Positions 32,361 to 44,832 are shown, numbered from the stretch's first letter. The stretch is DNA of 64,000 nucleotides from Schistosoma haematobium (GCF_000699445.3 NC_067197.1:31417809-31481808); one strand, 5' to 3'. Translations and numbers: made by a program. Notes: a model not told the origin generated them from the letters alone.

Positions 32361-32681
32361 ATGGATATTGTCGTAACTGTTCGTTTTACGCTAGTCAGCT
32401 CATTTGTTTCAATCCATCATAATTCTGTGAATGAACTCGATACTGTTGACTTAAAAGTTACTATTAATGAATTACCTCTTTTTTCCTTCATTGATACCCG
32501 ACACTTTGGTACTGATACATTATGGATATATATAATAAGAAATGAAACTTCACCTGACATCGGATCGCTCATGCCCTACGTATGGGTTGAGATCAACTGT
32601 TTTCCTACTAATCTGAAGATTGAGTGGGATAAACTCTTTACAAGGAAAAAAGATTACCAATTCATTAGCCCTTCTATATAG
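32361..32681 (+). CDS. Candidate exon, weakly GLMP-like (lysosomal membrane glycoprotein)
   Basis: A 106-codon open frame with good codon-like composition: LKVTINELPLFSFIDTRHFG, DTLWIYIIRNETS with an N-E-T sequon, then PYVWVEINCFPTNLKIEWDK. The arrangement 'short beta strand, Y-V-W, then x-L-x-I-x-W-x-K-L-F' resembles the N-terminal luminal part of GLMP (NCU-G1), where Y-V-W precedes V-L-S-V-N-W. I could not find the following exons, and the frame lacks an obvious signal peptide, so this may be an internal exon, a pseudogene piece or a chance frame. Confidence 0.3.
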   Translation: MDIVVTVRFTLVSSFVSIHHNSVNELDTVDLKVTINELPLFSFIDTRHFGTDTLWIYIIRNETSPDIGSLMPYVWVEINCFPTNLKIEWDKLFTRKKDYQFISPSI

Positions 32682-33590
32682 GAGGCAATGTGTTATTCTT
32701 GACAACATTTCTGGCAGGAACCCATAAATAAAGTACCCGGACATTAATTGAAGTGGAAGATTACCGTAGGTATAAACCAACAGAAATATTACAACATGTA
32801 AGCATAGGACTATTTCTGTTCATGCACTGACAGGTTAGCTATCAATCACTGATCGTTTTCACTTTTCAACTGCGCTTACAAGTCCCAATGAGTTTTATAG
32901 TAAGCTATTTTCTCGAAATTTATTATTCTGCGCAGAAATAATCTTCAACATATCACCAGAGTCAGCCTCTCAAAGTCGCTTACACGATGTACGAGACTAT
33001 GTGCATCCGCGATAACTGCTTCATCTGTAGCTAATCATGCACAATACTTGCGTAAGCTTTTTCGTCCTGAAATTTAAAGACATAACTATAAAGCGTAGAA
33101 CGCCACGTAGAGTGCAAGATCCGGAAAGCATAATGCCACATCACATTTTAATACCTCGTTTCACTAAACCTACCAGCATGAAGCGGTAAATGAGTCCCTA
33201 AAATCAATAGCTCTGTAAATTTTCAACATTTGGTTCTGATCGCATTAGTTTTACTTGATTCATCTAGCTAAAGGCACTCGTTGAAGCATCCTCACCTGAT
33301 CAAGAGTGGGTACTGTGTGATTCGCTTCTGCTACAACAGCTGGTCAGCTTAGGTTAGTCACTTCTCGGTATATCGATATTCTATCAAGCATACCTTCGAA
33401 CCACTTCGCTTCTGATTTCAATGCATTGGCACGTTTCGACTATAAAATATATTACAAGTAAGGTTCTGCCAAGCTCCGAACACTTGTGGCATCTTCAGTA
33501 GTGAACCCGACGTGATCTGGCACACCTATATGTAAATTGTGAGTCTGTTCCCTTCTGAAGCTTTGTTTACCAATTTTTACTTTTATTTTT
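32682..33590. other. No gene seen
   Basis: No convincing frame. The last ~150 bp (from about 33440) may be the leader or LTR-adjacent part of the Gypsy-like element that follows. Confidence 0.4.
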
Positions 33591-34720
33591 ACATTTTGTG
33601 ATATTTTTTGGTATTTTTTGGATATCTTGTTTCCTCATTCTTTGCTCCACTTTATATTCATCATGACCGAACAAACTCCCAAACTATCTAAGACTAAAAC
33701 TCTCACACCACCCTCATTTCACCTAATGCTATTCTGTTATAACCATATCGACGCCTGGTTCCGCTGCACAGAAGCTGACTTTCACGAACACAGTATGACC
33801 AATCCACGCGCAAAATTCCTCGCAGTAGTGAAGGCAATACCACGCGAATTCGAAAGGCACATCACACCTAGTATGTTTACTGGTGATGTCACGGAATCGT
33901 GAGAAACTTTAAAAAGAGCCTTTCTTTGACACCTAGATTTAACCGGTCGGCAAGTGTTGGACCAGCTCCTCATTAACATCGATATATAACCTGGCTCAAC
34001 AACAGATGTGGCATTATGAACGAGAGAGGTCATTGGTCAATGGGCCCTTGGCGAAAGCCTGTTTAGACAACATTTCTTGTCTAAACTTCCCCAACAGGTG
34101 CAGGAAGTTCTTGTCTCATTTAAAAACAACGCTATAGACAAGCCGGCCGCATCTGCCGACCGAAATACGGAGATCACCAGAACTTCGAACACTAATGTTC
34201 ATTCAGCTGACGAAAAGCCTCAAACGAAACAGAATGACGCTACAGAACTCTGTCAAACTCTGGAGTGTGACCTTAGTGTTCGTCACGACCGTGGACGATC
34301 TCAAACCCCTCGAAGGAGTATTTAACGTTAATGACCTGTCTTTAGGTCAAGAGAGAAAGATGACCCTGATTGGTGCTGGCATCATAATCAGTGAAGAAAA
34401 TGTTCTCGAAATCGTAGAAAACCCTGCAGTTCCCCGGGCCTCGAACCAACAGACATGAAAAGTGTTTCGGGAAACTTCCCAGATGGGACGCGTTAACAGC
34501 AGCCATAACCAGTGGATATAGTCGTCTGTCATACATCACTGATGTGATTAAGAAAGTCCGCTACCTCGTCGACACTAACGCAGGGGTTAGTGTCCTTCCA
34601 GAAAATCCTAACGGTCGATTACACGACTTACAGGCAGCATGTGGGAAACCAATCCCTACATACGCTAAGCGGTCTGTTTATCTTAACGTAGTCTTACGCG
34701 AACCCATCTATCACGTGTGA
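33590..34720 (+). mobile_element. Gypsy-like LTR retrotransposon: gag and protease fragment, inactivated
   Basis: Gag start at 33663 (MTEQTPKLSKTKTLTPPSF). Capsid-like blocks are DAWFRCTEADFHEHS, PREFERHITPSMFTGDV, then after stops SLFRQHFLSKLPQQVQEVLV. At about 34546-34690 the frame with VRYLVDTNAGVSVLPENPNG is an aspartic protease active site (usual D-T/S-G-A) with Asn in place of Gly. The sequence between has several stops and frameshifts, and no RT or integrase follows: the element is cut at about 34720, where an antisense RTE fragment begins. No LTR pair was found. Confidence 0.7.
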
Positions 34721-34990
34721 TAGGGTTTGTATTCGCTCTGTTGTATTTGAGGATCTTGTTATTTTTCATGTTTATGTTGAGGCCCACTGATGCAGAGGCT
34801 GCTGCTACACTTGTTGTCTTCATCTGCATTTGTTTGTGTGTGCGGAATAGAAGGACCAGGTCATCTGCGAAGTCCGAGTCGTCTAGTCGCATCCAATCTG
34901 CCGATTTAGTATATACGATGATATGACAAATCAATAGTTTCGGTATCGGGCCTATTATTTTGGTAGCGGATATAAGTTCAGTCAACACTG
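34720..34990 (-). mobile_element. RTE-like LINE fragment (RT palm)
   Basis: The reverse-strand frame contains DFADDLVLLFRTHKQMQMKT and ASASVGLNINMKNNKILKY, the same block as in the RTE-like element at 62.2-63.4 kb (DFADDLAFLSHTHEQMQIKT). About 270 bp only, ending abruptly on both sides. Confidence 0.8.
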
Positions 34991-36749
34991 ATCAGTACCA
35001 TAATTTTACATACTCCCAGCGAGATTCTTGACAACTGGTCGGTAACTCAAAATTCGCTGGAAATCATTTTCCTTGAACAGCTATGTTGTCGTAGGTATCT
35101 TGTTTAACATGACGTCCTTGGACGATTCCCAATAACTTGGTTCTGCTGAATTATCCCGACATTCAGTAAAAGACAATGATCTTCATAACGACCTATCCTA
35201 GAGAACCCTGAAACTTTGATTGAAAAAGATAAAAACTGGTGAGGAAGCTTTACTGACACATTGAATGTAGGAATTATCATGTCGTGACAAAGCATAAATT
35301 GCACTAACTTTGACATCCACGTGTGCGAGGTACCATCAGGCAGATAACAGAATAATGTTGTTGATCTGGTATGAATATAAGCGTCAGGGAGTGGACTAAA
35401 CTAGTGGCTCTCGTTTCGACCATGTTTTCTACCGATTCAGAGTACCCTAAGCAGAAAAATATAGATGTTCTGATCATCGCTAACATAAATAATATACTAT
35501 TGTTAAGAATGGAATGAAAGTTAAATTCAACATCGACCGACAAAAAGTCGTATGTATCGAAGGAAGCCACGTTCATGTTGAGTCATAAATGAACAATCGA
35601 GCGGCACGATCCCTGCAACCAAAATGTAATCTCTGATTAATAACGATCGTGACAAAACTTCTATGATATGCGATAACCTACCTAAAATGATTAGCTCTGA
35701 AATAACTTTGAGGTTGCCAGAAAACTTGAACGACTGCCAAGCATAGAGAATATTGTAAGCTCGTTGGAAAAGGTAAAAAATAGAAGACGAACTTTCCACC
35801 GTATATTTTAAAAGTCACTTTCACATACCGAATGGCTCCTTAACGTAGGAAAAGACGACTAGATGCTGTTTGATGTGCAGTGTCTGTGAGTAGCACGATC
35901 GTGGAGTCGGAACTTGCGTTTGGTCACATTTTAAAATCATCGCTACCACACTGGGGGGAACTGAGGTATAGAGATAGATAAATCCAAAAAATAAATAGTA
36001 CTGTACTTGTTAGACATTAACACTGCCCTCACTGATCCTCATAAACACACTCTGGTCAAGTGGTTTCAGTCACGCATCCGCCCTAAACCACATTTGAGTA
36101 CTCCGAGCAACGCATCTTTGGTAATTACTAATCAGCTAAGATCACAAGCATCTCGGCATGCTGTCCAAATTCCAAAACATTAGTGGTAAAATACAGGCTT
36201 TCAGAAGTGTGACTGAGAATGAAGAGTAAATTGAAGACGGTGTGTTGTTTAAATAGTAGCAATTGAACTTAGTTTAGTTTCCCCATGATGAAAGGTTCAT
36301 AGTTAAGTCCAAAATGCACGAAGGTTAGCAAATTAAGATGAGTAGATGAAATGAAATTCATAATATTGAAGAAGTTGTAAACATTATTCCCGAAAATGTT
36401 CTAAGAATCTCCACAGATTAAACTTTATAAAATTTGACAAAATATTGAATAATTTTTTAGTTCAATTTAAAAGATAATTAATAAAAGCATTTGTATGATG
36501 AGATATTATATCTCACTTTCAACCTACGGACACAGTTCATTTTTGTTTGAATGTTTGTTGCTATTAGTGTAGCTTCGAGGCTATTCACATTTGAGTAACT
36601 ATTCGTCATCAGGTGACTATTCTGTTACATATATTTTCAGCAAACTTCCTGCTTGCTTTTTCTCTAAAAGTTTCGCAAATGATCCAATAACCCCAAAACT
36701 TTAGCTCCTATTGTTAATTTAAAGCAACGTTAAGGAATCCATGATCAAA

Positions 36750-36771
36750 ATGAAATCCTTAAGGATTTCAT
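36750..36771. repeat. 22-bp perfect palindrome
   Basis: Symmetric around the 36760/36761 boundary (core AATCCTTAAGGATT). Lies two bases before a 36-bp perfect palindrome. Confidence 0.97.
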
Positions 36772-36772
36772 A

Positions 36773-36808
36773 CAACTCCATACAACTTAATTAAGTTGTA
36801 TGGAGTTG
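36773..36808. repeat. 36-bp perfect palindrome
   Basis: Each 18-base half-arm is the exact reverse complement of the other, without spacer, centred on 36790/36791 (core ACTTAATTAAGT). Followed by a third inverted repeat, ATTTAATGAA (36810-36819) with TTCATTAAAT (36834-36843). Confidence 0.97.
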
Positions 36809-37369
36809 GATTTAATGAATTGATTATGATCACTTCATTAAATGAAAAGCATCAAGGTGACCTTATATATGAGAAGGGAAACTTTATGACCTATCCCTTA
36901 TAAAAAGCCATGTATATGAGGATAAAAAAATTAATGTTCAGAAGTCAGAATTCAATAGTCGAACCCGAACACTAAAATGGACCCTTCTTTGATAGAGAAT
37001 TACCACTACAACATGAGATGTCAGCTTTTCCCGAAAATTTGTTCAAAATATTCAGTCATCTACTGAACGATACAATTCACTGAAACGAACTCAGGTCTTA
37101 TGGACTAAAAACGGCCTTACATCTGCTTAAATGTAAAAATATATGTAGGTCACTTTGAAAGTTATCATAGTCTCACGCTTTTTTCTCGAACAAGTTTTGA
37201 GTAGCCCCTGTGATTATTTCTGGATCTTCGACCAGAGAATTGTTAAGGACCAACAGAAGCCAGTCTTGTACAGCTTTCTTTCATACCACGACGCTATGCT
37301 ATGCGCTGATCACCACTCGGCTTTTCACAACCAGTCCTAGTGTCGTCAAATAATGTATGACAAGAAATG

Positions 37370-38680
37370 GATGATGGATAGAGTATTTCGAGGAGCAGTC
37401 CAACTAGTCTGCTGCCATGGCGATATAAATCAGACTGTTCTGCTGTCTGTGGTCAGTGTAACGTTTAAATAGTTGCCCCATACCGTAAAAAAGGTTCAGG
37501 TTATCTCTGTAACAACTATCAGGGGATAAGTCTACTTTAGATCGCGTCCAAACTACTGGCTTCCGTCATACTTCGTAGGTTGCTCAAAACGCGAGAAAGA
37601 TTGACTTGCGAGGAGCAGACTGGTTTTCGTTCCGGTCGAGGATGTATTGATCATATCTTCACTCTCTGCCAAATGTTAGAACACCGTCATACTTATCACA
37701 GGTCAACAATCGTAGTGTTTCTTGACACCAGGGTTACCTTCGATTCGTTGGACAAGACTGTTATCTGGGATTGTCTATTGAAGAAGGGTGTGCCTGAGAA
37801 GTTTATTAACATCTTAGAGGCCCTATATACAAACACCTCAGGCAGAGTGAGGGCATACAACCACCTCTCTCGATTGTTCCATTCGAGCAGTGGGGTTAGT
37901 CAGGGTTGCCCAATCTCACCATTCCTCTTCAACTTTGCCATCGACGACATTCTGGAAAACGCTCTGATGAATGTAAGTAATGGTGGTGTGGATCTGTTGC
38001 CTGGAGAAAGACTCCTCGACCTTGAGTATGTGGATGATATTGTCTTACTGTGCGATAATGCCCAAGACATGCAATCCGCAATTAATCAGTTGCCAATTAG
38101 TGTCCGTAGGTAAGGGATGTGCTTCGGACCTTCGAAGTACAAAGTACTTCTACATGACTGGTAGGACCCTGATCATGTACTCGCGCCTTGGGTAGTGATC
38201 AGATAGAAGTGATCGAGAAGTTCGTGTATCTAGGTAGCTGCATAAGTCCTGGTGGTGGCGTGAGTGATGAGACTAATGCACGTATAGTGAAAGCCAGAGT
38301 AACTTATGCCAATCTGGGCCATCTTTGGCGCCTTCGTGATGTTAGTCCGGTTGTAAAAGGTCGGATCTACAACGCGTCGGTGAAACCAGTTCTGCTCTAT
38401 GCTTGTGAAACCTGGCTTCTCCGAGTTGAGGATGTTAGACGACTCTCTGTGTTTGATCATCGTTGTTTCAGTGGCATCTTCTGTACCCACTAACCCGGTT
38501 AATCTACTGGAAATTCACATTCCGTCCTCTCAATTTCGCAAACAACGCCATCGAATACAAGAAGACAGTGAGTAGAACTTCCCGGACATTGGTTGTATGT
38601 GCGAGGATATGTAGTGACATTTCGAGAGGGAAAGCTGGCTCTCACCATCTTTGGCTTCACCGGGGCATTTACATTATTAT
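37370..38680 (+). mobile_element. RTE-like non-LTR retrotransposon, 5'-truncated, inactivated
   Basis: Contains a reverse transcriptase with several frame breaks and a recognisable 3' untranslated tail (38490-38680) shared with the truncated copy at 4640-5000. The last coding block ends near 38490 with DVRRLSVFDHRC. No endonuclease was found. This is a different family from the RTE-like fragments at 34.7 and 62.2 kb. Confidence 0.85.
37580..38113 (+). pseudogene. LINE reverse transcriptase core
   Basis: 177 open codons carry RSGRGCIDHIFTLCQMLEHR, VVFLDTRVTFDSLDKTVIWD (motif A), KKGVPEKFINILEALYTNTS, SGVSQGCPISPFLFNFAIDD (motif B) and LEYVDDIVLLCDNA (motif C, Y-V-D-D). A frameshift near 38110 moves the downstream block (QIEVIEKFVYLGSCISPGGG, ARIVKARVTYANLGHLWRLR, LYACETW) into the frame 38188-38493. 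Relatives end this region with conserved W-x-L-R-x-E-D-x-R-R-L, seen here as WLLRVEDVRRL. Confidence 0.88.
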
Positions 38681-39462
38681 CACTTCATCAACTGAACTGT
38701 TTGCTATCTAAGCACATGACGTAAAGCCAGTGAAATTTTCTGGTAAAAATTTGTCATCGTTTGTTTCAAAAGTCATTTAGAGTACTCCTACACCTTTTTT
38801 ACGACGAAATGCAATGTGATATTAGTATTTTCGTCACCATATGACATTGTAATATCCAGCAATGGAAACATTGATTCTAGGCTGTTTTAGCCATTTACTA
38901 CGTAATTAATCTAAAACTGTATGCAGCATTCATGACAGTCATCTTTGTTTAGAGTAGAAAATGTATGCCATTTAATTACCTACGCATTTCATGTTCAATT
39001 CCGTATCAACTGTGTTAAGTCATAAATAGGACTGCGATGGGCAATAATAGTTGCTAAATTTCACGAATGTTGCATTTCTGAATAATGGCACAACTCCTGT
39101 TTTTTACTGGCTATTTTCTGCACTTTTCAAATCTCTAAGTTCAGAAAACATTTGTTACCACTCAAATAAATAATGAAGTTTGTTTTAATTACAACCCTAC
39201 TTTTTAGGTTTAGAAATAATCTGAACTAATAAAATTAACCACTGTTTAGTAAACTGTTTTTATTTTTAGTTAACCTGGATTTTATTTTTGTTTAGAAATA
39301 ACATATTTACATTAATGTGTATTTTGTTCTTTTGTAGGACTTATTTTACATACAACATTATAAGTTTACTTTTCGTGCAGTCAAAGAACACAACAATAAA
39401 TTATGTGGTATAGAGAGATTGAAATGTCACCGACAAAGTCTTAGTAGAATAAATTTCAAAAC
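38681..39462. other. ARL6 upstream region
   Basis: AT-rich, no protein-like frame. A TTTTGTAG at about 39331-39338 could be the acceptor of a 5'-UTR intron just before ARL6. No clear promoter motif. Confidence 0.4.
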
Positions 39463-40023
39463 ATGTGGCTGTTTGAAATTATTTCAAAAATATTCGGTCT
39501 TCTAAGGAAAGAAGTTAAAGTCTTAGTGATCGGGTTGGATAACAGTGGGAAGTCAACGATATTAAACAAGTTGCAATCAAAGGAGACGCAGAATTCATTA
39601 ACGATTCCAACTATAGGATATAATGTTGAAAAGATTAGAGTCAGTCAGATGATATTCCTTTGTTTTGATATGTCAGGTAGTGGAGCCTACAGAAATTTAT
39701 GGGAAAAGTTCTACAAGGAATGCGAGGCGATAATTTATGTAATAGATAGTTCCGATGAACTAAGACTTACTGTTGTAGAAGACGAATTTCAACAACTATT
39801 GAAACATCCAGATATTTGCAATAGGCGAATTCCAATCCTCCTTTTTGCTAACAAAATGGATTTATCGAATTCTATTACAGTCAAAGAAATAGTCAAGATT
39901 CTTGGTCTGGAACAATTGAGAAACAAATCATGGAGGATCTTTGCTTCGAATGCCATAAACGGTGAAGGATTAAATGACGGTTTGATGTGGTTATTTGGAC
40001 AACTGAAACAAAGTAATAACTAA
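39463..40023 (+). CDS. ARL6: ARL6 / BBS3, ARF-like small GTPase, complete and intronless
   Basis: ARL6-GTP recruits the BBSome coat to membranes at the ciliary base for cargo export. 186 residues, the same length as human ARL6, with collinear similarity. P-loop GLDNSGKS (24-31), switch I PTIGYNVEK (49-57), interswitch FDMSGSGAYRNLWEKFYKE, G4 NKMD (130-133), G5 ASNA (161-164) and C-terminal GEGLNDGLMWL. The residue at 73, glutamine in human ARL6 (D-M-S-G-Q-G) and the GTP-hydrolysis glutamine of ARF proteins, is serine here. Gly2, the myristoylation site of ARFs, is Trp as in non-myristoylated ARL6-type N-termini. One uninterrupted frame with no decay suggests a functional gene; the lack of introns in this intron-rich setting leaves open an origin by retroposition. 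Start chosen at the first ATG that restores the family's full length. Confidence 0.95.
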   Translation: MWLFEIISKIFGLLRKEVKVLVIGLDNSGKSTILNKLQSKETQNSLTIPTIGYNVEKIRVSQMIFLCFDMSGSGAYRNLWEKFYKECEAIIYVIDSSDELRLTVVEDEFQQLLKHPDICNRRIPILLFANKMDLSNSITVKEIVKILGLEQLRNKSWRIFASNAINGEGLNDGLMWLFGQLKQSNN

Positions 40024-43000
40024 AATGTGATAAAGATTCTGATAGAGAAAAGATATAGGTGACCCATCAGGATATGTCATTTGCTTTTCCAACGAAATAG
40101 AAGTAAGACCCTTGGAATTTGTGTCAAAACACTTGAAATTTACGTTCAAAATATAACAAAATCCAGAACAAATCTAAAGATAGGAAACCAGATGTTTATG
40201 CTTTTAATCATTAGTAATTTTATGCTATCTTACCGCATTTATTTCAAATGTTAAAATTTATAAAAATGACTAAAATGTACTGGATAAAAAGGTTTTAAAA
40301 ACTTTATATGCTATGGCTGTCATTCACTTTTTTTTATGATTAAAAAGTAGCCTTGTTTTCATTCAAATAATTTATGATTCTTATCTTTCGAAACCGAATG
40401 CAGCACGTTTTTACGTATAGCTATTCGCTGTATTAAATACTTTCATTAAGAATTTCACTAGACCACCATGGAAAACCTGGAAGCATTGGACGGTTGTTTC
40501 GTCCTAGTATGGGACTCTTCATTGGGACATTAAATTATGCAAATTAATTGGAGTATTTCTAATCAATTAGTTATTCATAATGATTTCAAACTGTTATCTA
40601 AGTTTACCAATCAAGAATAAAATTAATACTAACTAAATCTAATTGAATCAATTAAGTTATGCATTTTATATCTTTCCCTCCAAATTTCATGATCAGTTAA
40701 CTACTCAGTGAATATACAGTTAGTTATGTAGAAAAATAATAAGAAGAATCAAGAAAGTGTTATAACTTGTTGTTTGAATGCTTATTGTCTTGGCTCTTTT
40801 AATGATATTTTTTGTATTTGGTCGTCGCTAATTGTTATGTCGGAAACGCTTATCACTTATACTCGGAACGAGGGACCTCCGCAATTCCCACAACGTGAAT
40901 GTAAGAACACAAGACTGGCATAAGTGAAGATTTATTAACCCTTAAACACGACGACGACCTTCGTCGAAAAATACACTCATTTATATATTGAGTGTACACC
41001 TATTTTAATTAATAATTAGGATAAAATCACATATATGAAAAATACTTAGAGTTATAACAAATCACAGACTGAGTATAGTTCATGTCAATGGAATACAAGA
41101 ATATCGTATATTATACAGAATAAAATATCATACGAGAAAAGAGAACAAATACTACATTGAGTAATTATTACATTGAATCGAACGGAAGTAATCTTGAACA
41201 ATAACTCATAATGAGTAAATCAATCGAAAATTGACTTTTCTTTCCATCATATCAGAAAGTTTGGAACTAGACCACTCAATATAAATGTTAAATGTTGTTC
41301 ATTAAACAAGTATTATGTAATTAAAAAAACGGGTGCAACAAACATTAATTAATTGGATTATCAGGATATAAATTAGATAGACTTGGTTGATTGATGTATA
41401 TTCTTATGGCTTCTGTTATTTGTAAAGATAATAGAAGCATAAGTTCAACTGGATTCTACCCATGACTAACTATAAGAACTAAACATATGTTGATATGCTG
41501 GTTGATATAGACTAAATGTAAGAGAACAGAGCTTTTTATTTTTTTCTTCTAGTCAATCAAACGATTAATATTCTGAAATACGATAATGTATTTGTCTGGT
41601 TTTACGCTTTTCATTACAATTTTAGTTCAGGTTTTCAGAAATATTTAAGCAATCTATCGTTCAACGAACTTATTTTTACTCAATAGAAATAACTTTATAG
41701 TTATTCAAGAAACTGTTCCCTTTTTACTTAGTGGTCTTACCAACATCCAGTGTCTGACAAAACTTTTTACCAACATAAAGTCTTCATTAAGGTTTTATGA
41801 GTTTATATTGTTCATACTGAAAGGCAAATGTTCGTTTACAAATTGAGGAGCGAGTATATTACATAATGGTTTGTTTTAAATAACTTTAAGGTTAAATATT
41901 AATATAAAAGTGAAATGTGTATATAGGTTTCAAGAGTTGAATTGTAGGGTGTCTTTGGCAAATTGTTAGTGAATAAATAAACTGTATTGGTATTTCTAAA
42001 TTAAAATGAATCATTTAGTATATGTAGCTTACTTTACCAGTGAAATAAATAGAGCTCCGCTTAACTGTAAAGTGAAAAACGTTATTAGACAGAAGTTTCC
42101 TACTCATTAACTTCGTCTCCTGCAGCATAAGTGGTCAAATAAAAAATGTGCATGATTACAGTATTTCAGCATAGATATTTCTGAAGCACTGTTGATTTAT
42201 AATGGAGCTATTCATGAGTAGTATTAGTGCAAACTACTGGATATCTTAACCAGGTTTATCAAACATTTAAAAATCAGGCTAAAAAGAGAAAATAGTGGTG
42301 CAAACTAATGTAGCATATGACGTCGTTGACTGTTAATATAAGAAGTTTGAGGAACTGAGATCTTTCTCAATTTTTGTTTCCTCCTAAATTCTAATGATTT
42401 GAGTACTCCACATGTTATGATTTCTTTCAGTTACGACCCAGCTCCTCTTATTGCTTAGTATTCTTAGACACTCCTTTATTAGACAAGTCCTTAAATCAGA
42501 ACACGGTTGAACAGGAACGTAAATATATTCCAAATAACACGGTTAAATGGAAGTAGGAATCAGAATAAGGAAAACATCAGTATACTTATAATTTTTACGT
42601 AAGAAAATCCCAGAGTCTTCACCAAGTGTATCCACTAGTGCTGATTGGCTAAGAAATAGCCATGCTTTAATCCAATATATATTCCGCTAACACCAAATTT
42701 GTTGGCGTTCCTGTAAACAAGGTACATTAGATGTAACCAACATCCGCTCTAAAAATGTATTTGATAGTGTTGCCTCTATAAGGATTGGGAGGAAGACGTT
42801 ATGAATTCGGTCCTTGGGCATTTATTTGATTGGATGATAATTTCAGAATAAATATATTAAGTTGTAGAGTTAAACAATAAAGGGAATTATCAAGAAAATT
42901 CTCCTGGTACAGCCTTCATTTAATAAAGATTTCGCAAAAATTGAAATGGTGCTACTTAACAGTTTAGAGTAAATAACTTTCATAGGCATCATAATTAGTG

Positions 43001-44832
43001 GGATGAGTATCAAATATCGTGAGTTAAAAGATATTCAACTGATAGCAGTCGGTGGAAGGATTATGAACTCAAAGGTAGGCAGTAGGTTTATGTTAAGTGA
43101 AGTTTATGGATAACCAGCGTGTATGACCTATAGTTCCTTTTATGCATAGAAAAAAAAGCAGTGATTATCTCACTGGTATAATAAAGTAGCGGATATCAAC
43201 AGGTATATTGAAAAAAAGGTAGATTTCTAAAGGCACATTACTTAGTCCATAGAGTATTGTCCTGGTAAGTGACTCAAATAAACGATTATGGTTTATGGAA
43301 TTGCTTGAATACTTTAAATTATAGATAACCATAAGTTTGTTAATTATAAACTGATTGATGAACAGATCTCTCTGGGATACGATATAAACGAATTTTATTT
43401 AGTTAGTATAGAATATGTTGTATCATTTTAGCAATTTCATCTTGTTTGGGATTACCAACAATACGGCAGTAAATCTATGGTCAGTTAGATAAAACACTTC
43501 GTTACGATTTTTTGAAACAATAAGATAATTTTACACATTATACATTATAACACCTTTATTTCTGTACTCTAATTATTATTGTAAATATATTCAAGGCTAA
43601 TATTTATAACTCATAGAGGTAACCGTTAAATCGAATAACTAGATTGAGTGTATAACGAAATAGTTAACATTGAAGCTGAAATTTATATTATAGAGACACG
43701 TAAAGAACAGCAGCTCTAGAGGTCAGTAATAAAAATCATACAGTAATGAATATTTGAAAGAAATAATGACATTGATAATAATCATAGTAACAACTACAAT
43801 GATGGTGACGATATTTCAGAATAAATGTTCTCTTGAAATTTGCTGGAGAAATGTATGTATATACTGCGGTCCTATTTTTCCCAACATTTTTGTTATAAAT
43901 TCAAGTGACCAAAAAAGAAACAACAAAATTCAAAGCAATAAAAGTAATTACAACCTAAAGTAGCACACTTCAAAAATTTGAAACTACCCAACCAAACACA
44001 ATGTTCATAATTCAATAAACGAGTAAGCGGATGAAAAAAAAGAACACAATGTTAAGTTATTTAGTAATATTTAATATACACATGTGTTTAAAGCTTGTGC
44101 GTGTTAACGATTCTTTCTGAATAGTTTTGCCCTAGTTATTTTAAAAGCGAACATTTTGAATCTATGTGTAAAATAGTTCAAATAGTTTTCCGTTTTAAAA
44201 ACAACAGCATAAATTTACTGAATTATGTTAATGAGTTGAATAATATAAATATTGAGTAATTAGACAGTTAGTAACTAGAAGATATTACATTTGATGATTC
44301 GGGGAAGAAAAATGGAAGAAATCTGAATTATGAACTTATCAAAAGAAAAAATAAATCAACAAAGAGTTGAAGAATAAACATGTGGTTTGTTCATGGTTCG
44401 TAGAAAAAGAAAAGCACTGGTATAACGAAACAATTATTAAATGCTAGTTAAACTGTAATTTTATAACCAGGAGTATTCGTGTGAAACATCGGTAACATTT
44501 CTTTTTTTTGTGTGACTTATCCATCATAGTACTAATACGAAAGACTCTATATGTGTACTAATGTAAATAAATGTAGGATAAGTTGACAGTTATATTGAAA
44601 TGTTAAATAGATATAAATACAAAGAAAATGAAATTTAGCTAAAATAGACAACAAAGCTCCAAAAGAAAAAAAGAAAATGTAAAAGTAATAGGGGGAGAGA
44701 ATTGTAAAAACAATATGATAATCATTAATATGTTAGAAAAAAAAAGAAGTAGTAATAAAGAGATGTATAAATAAATCACTAAGTAAATAGACTGTATAAC
44801 TGACACATCGTTATGAGTTGTTTGATTTATAT
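40024..44832. other. Intergenic between ARL6 (+) and the SHB-like gene (-)
   Basis: About 4.8 kb of AT-rich DNA. It includes an antisense SINE fragment (40455-40530) and a GC-richer block at about 40840-40990 that looks inserted but is unassigned. No exon-like frame; the open frame at 43754 is not convincing. Confidence 0.6.
40455..40530 (-). repeat. SINE fragment with hammerhead half
   Basis: The reverse strand reads ATGAAGAGTCCCATACTAGG, ACGAAACAACCGTC, then CAATGCTTCCAGG and TTTTCCATGGTGGTCTAG. Stem II and GAAA are intact. The first core position is changed (ATGAAGA for CTGANGA) and the stem I 5' strand is missing: the copy is 5'-truncated at about 40530. Confidence 0.75.

Larger units (their letters stand above)
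34990..37180. other. Intergenic; palindrome cluster at 36750-36843
   Basis: Two adjacent reverse-strand frames (35304-35799) are open but match nothing I recognise and overlap each other in different frames. From 36240 the DNA becomes strongly AT-rich and contains the palindromes listed separately. Confidence 0.4.

Noticed and set aside
35304..35799. Two 90-codon reverse frames as a possible gene
   Set aside because: They overlap in different frames, show no splice logic and match no family I know.
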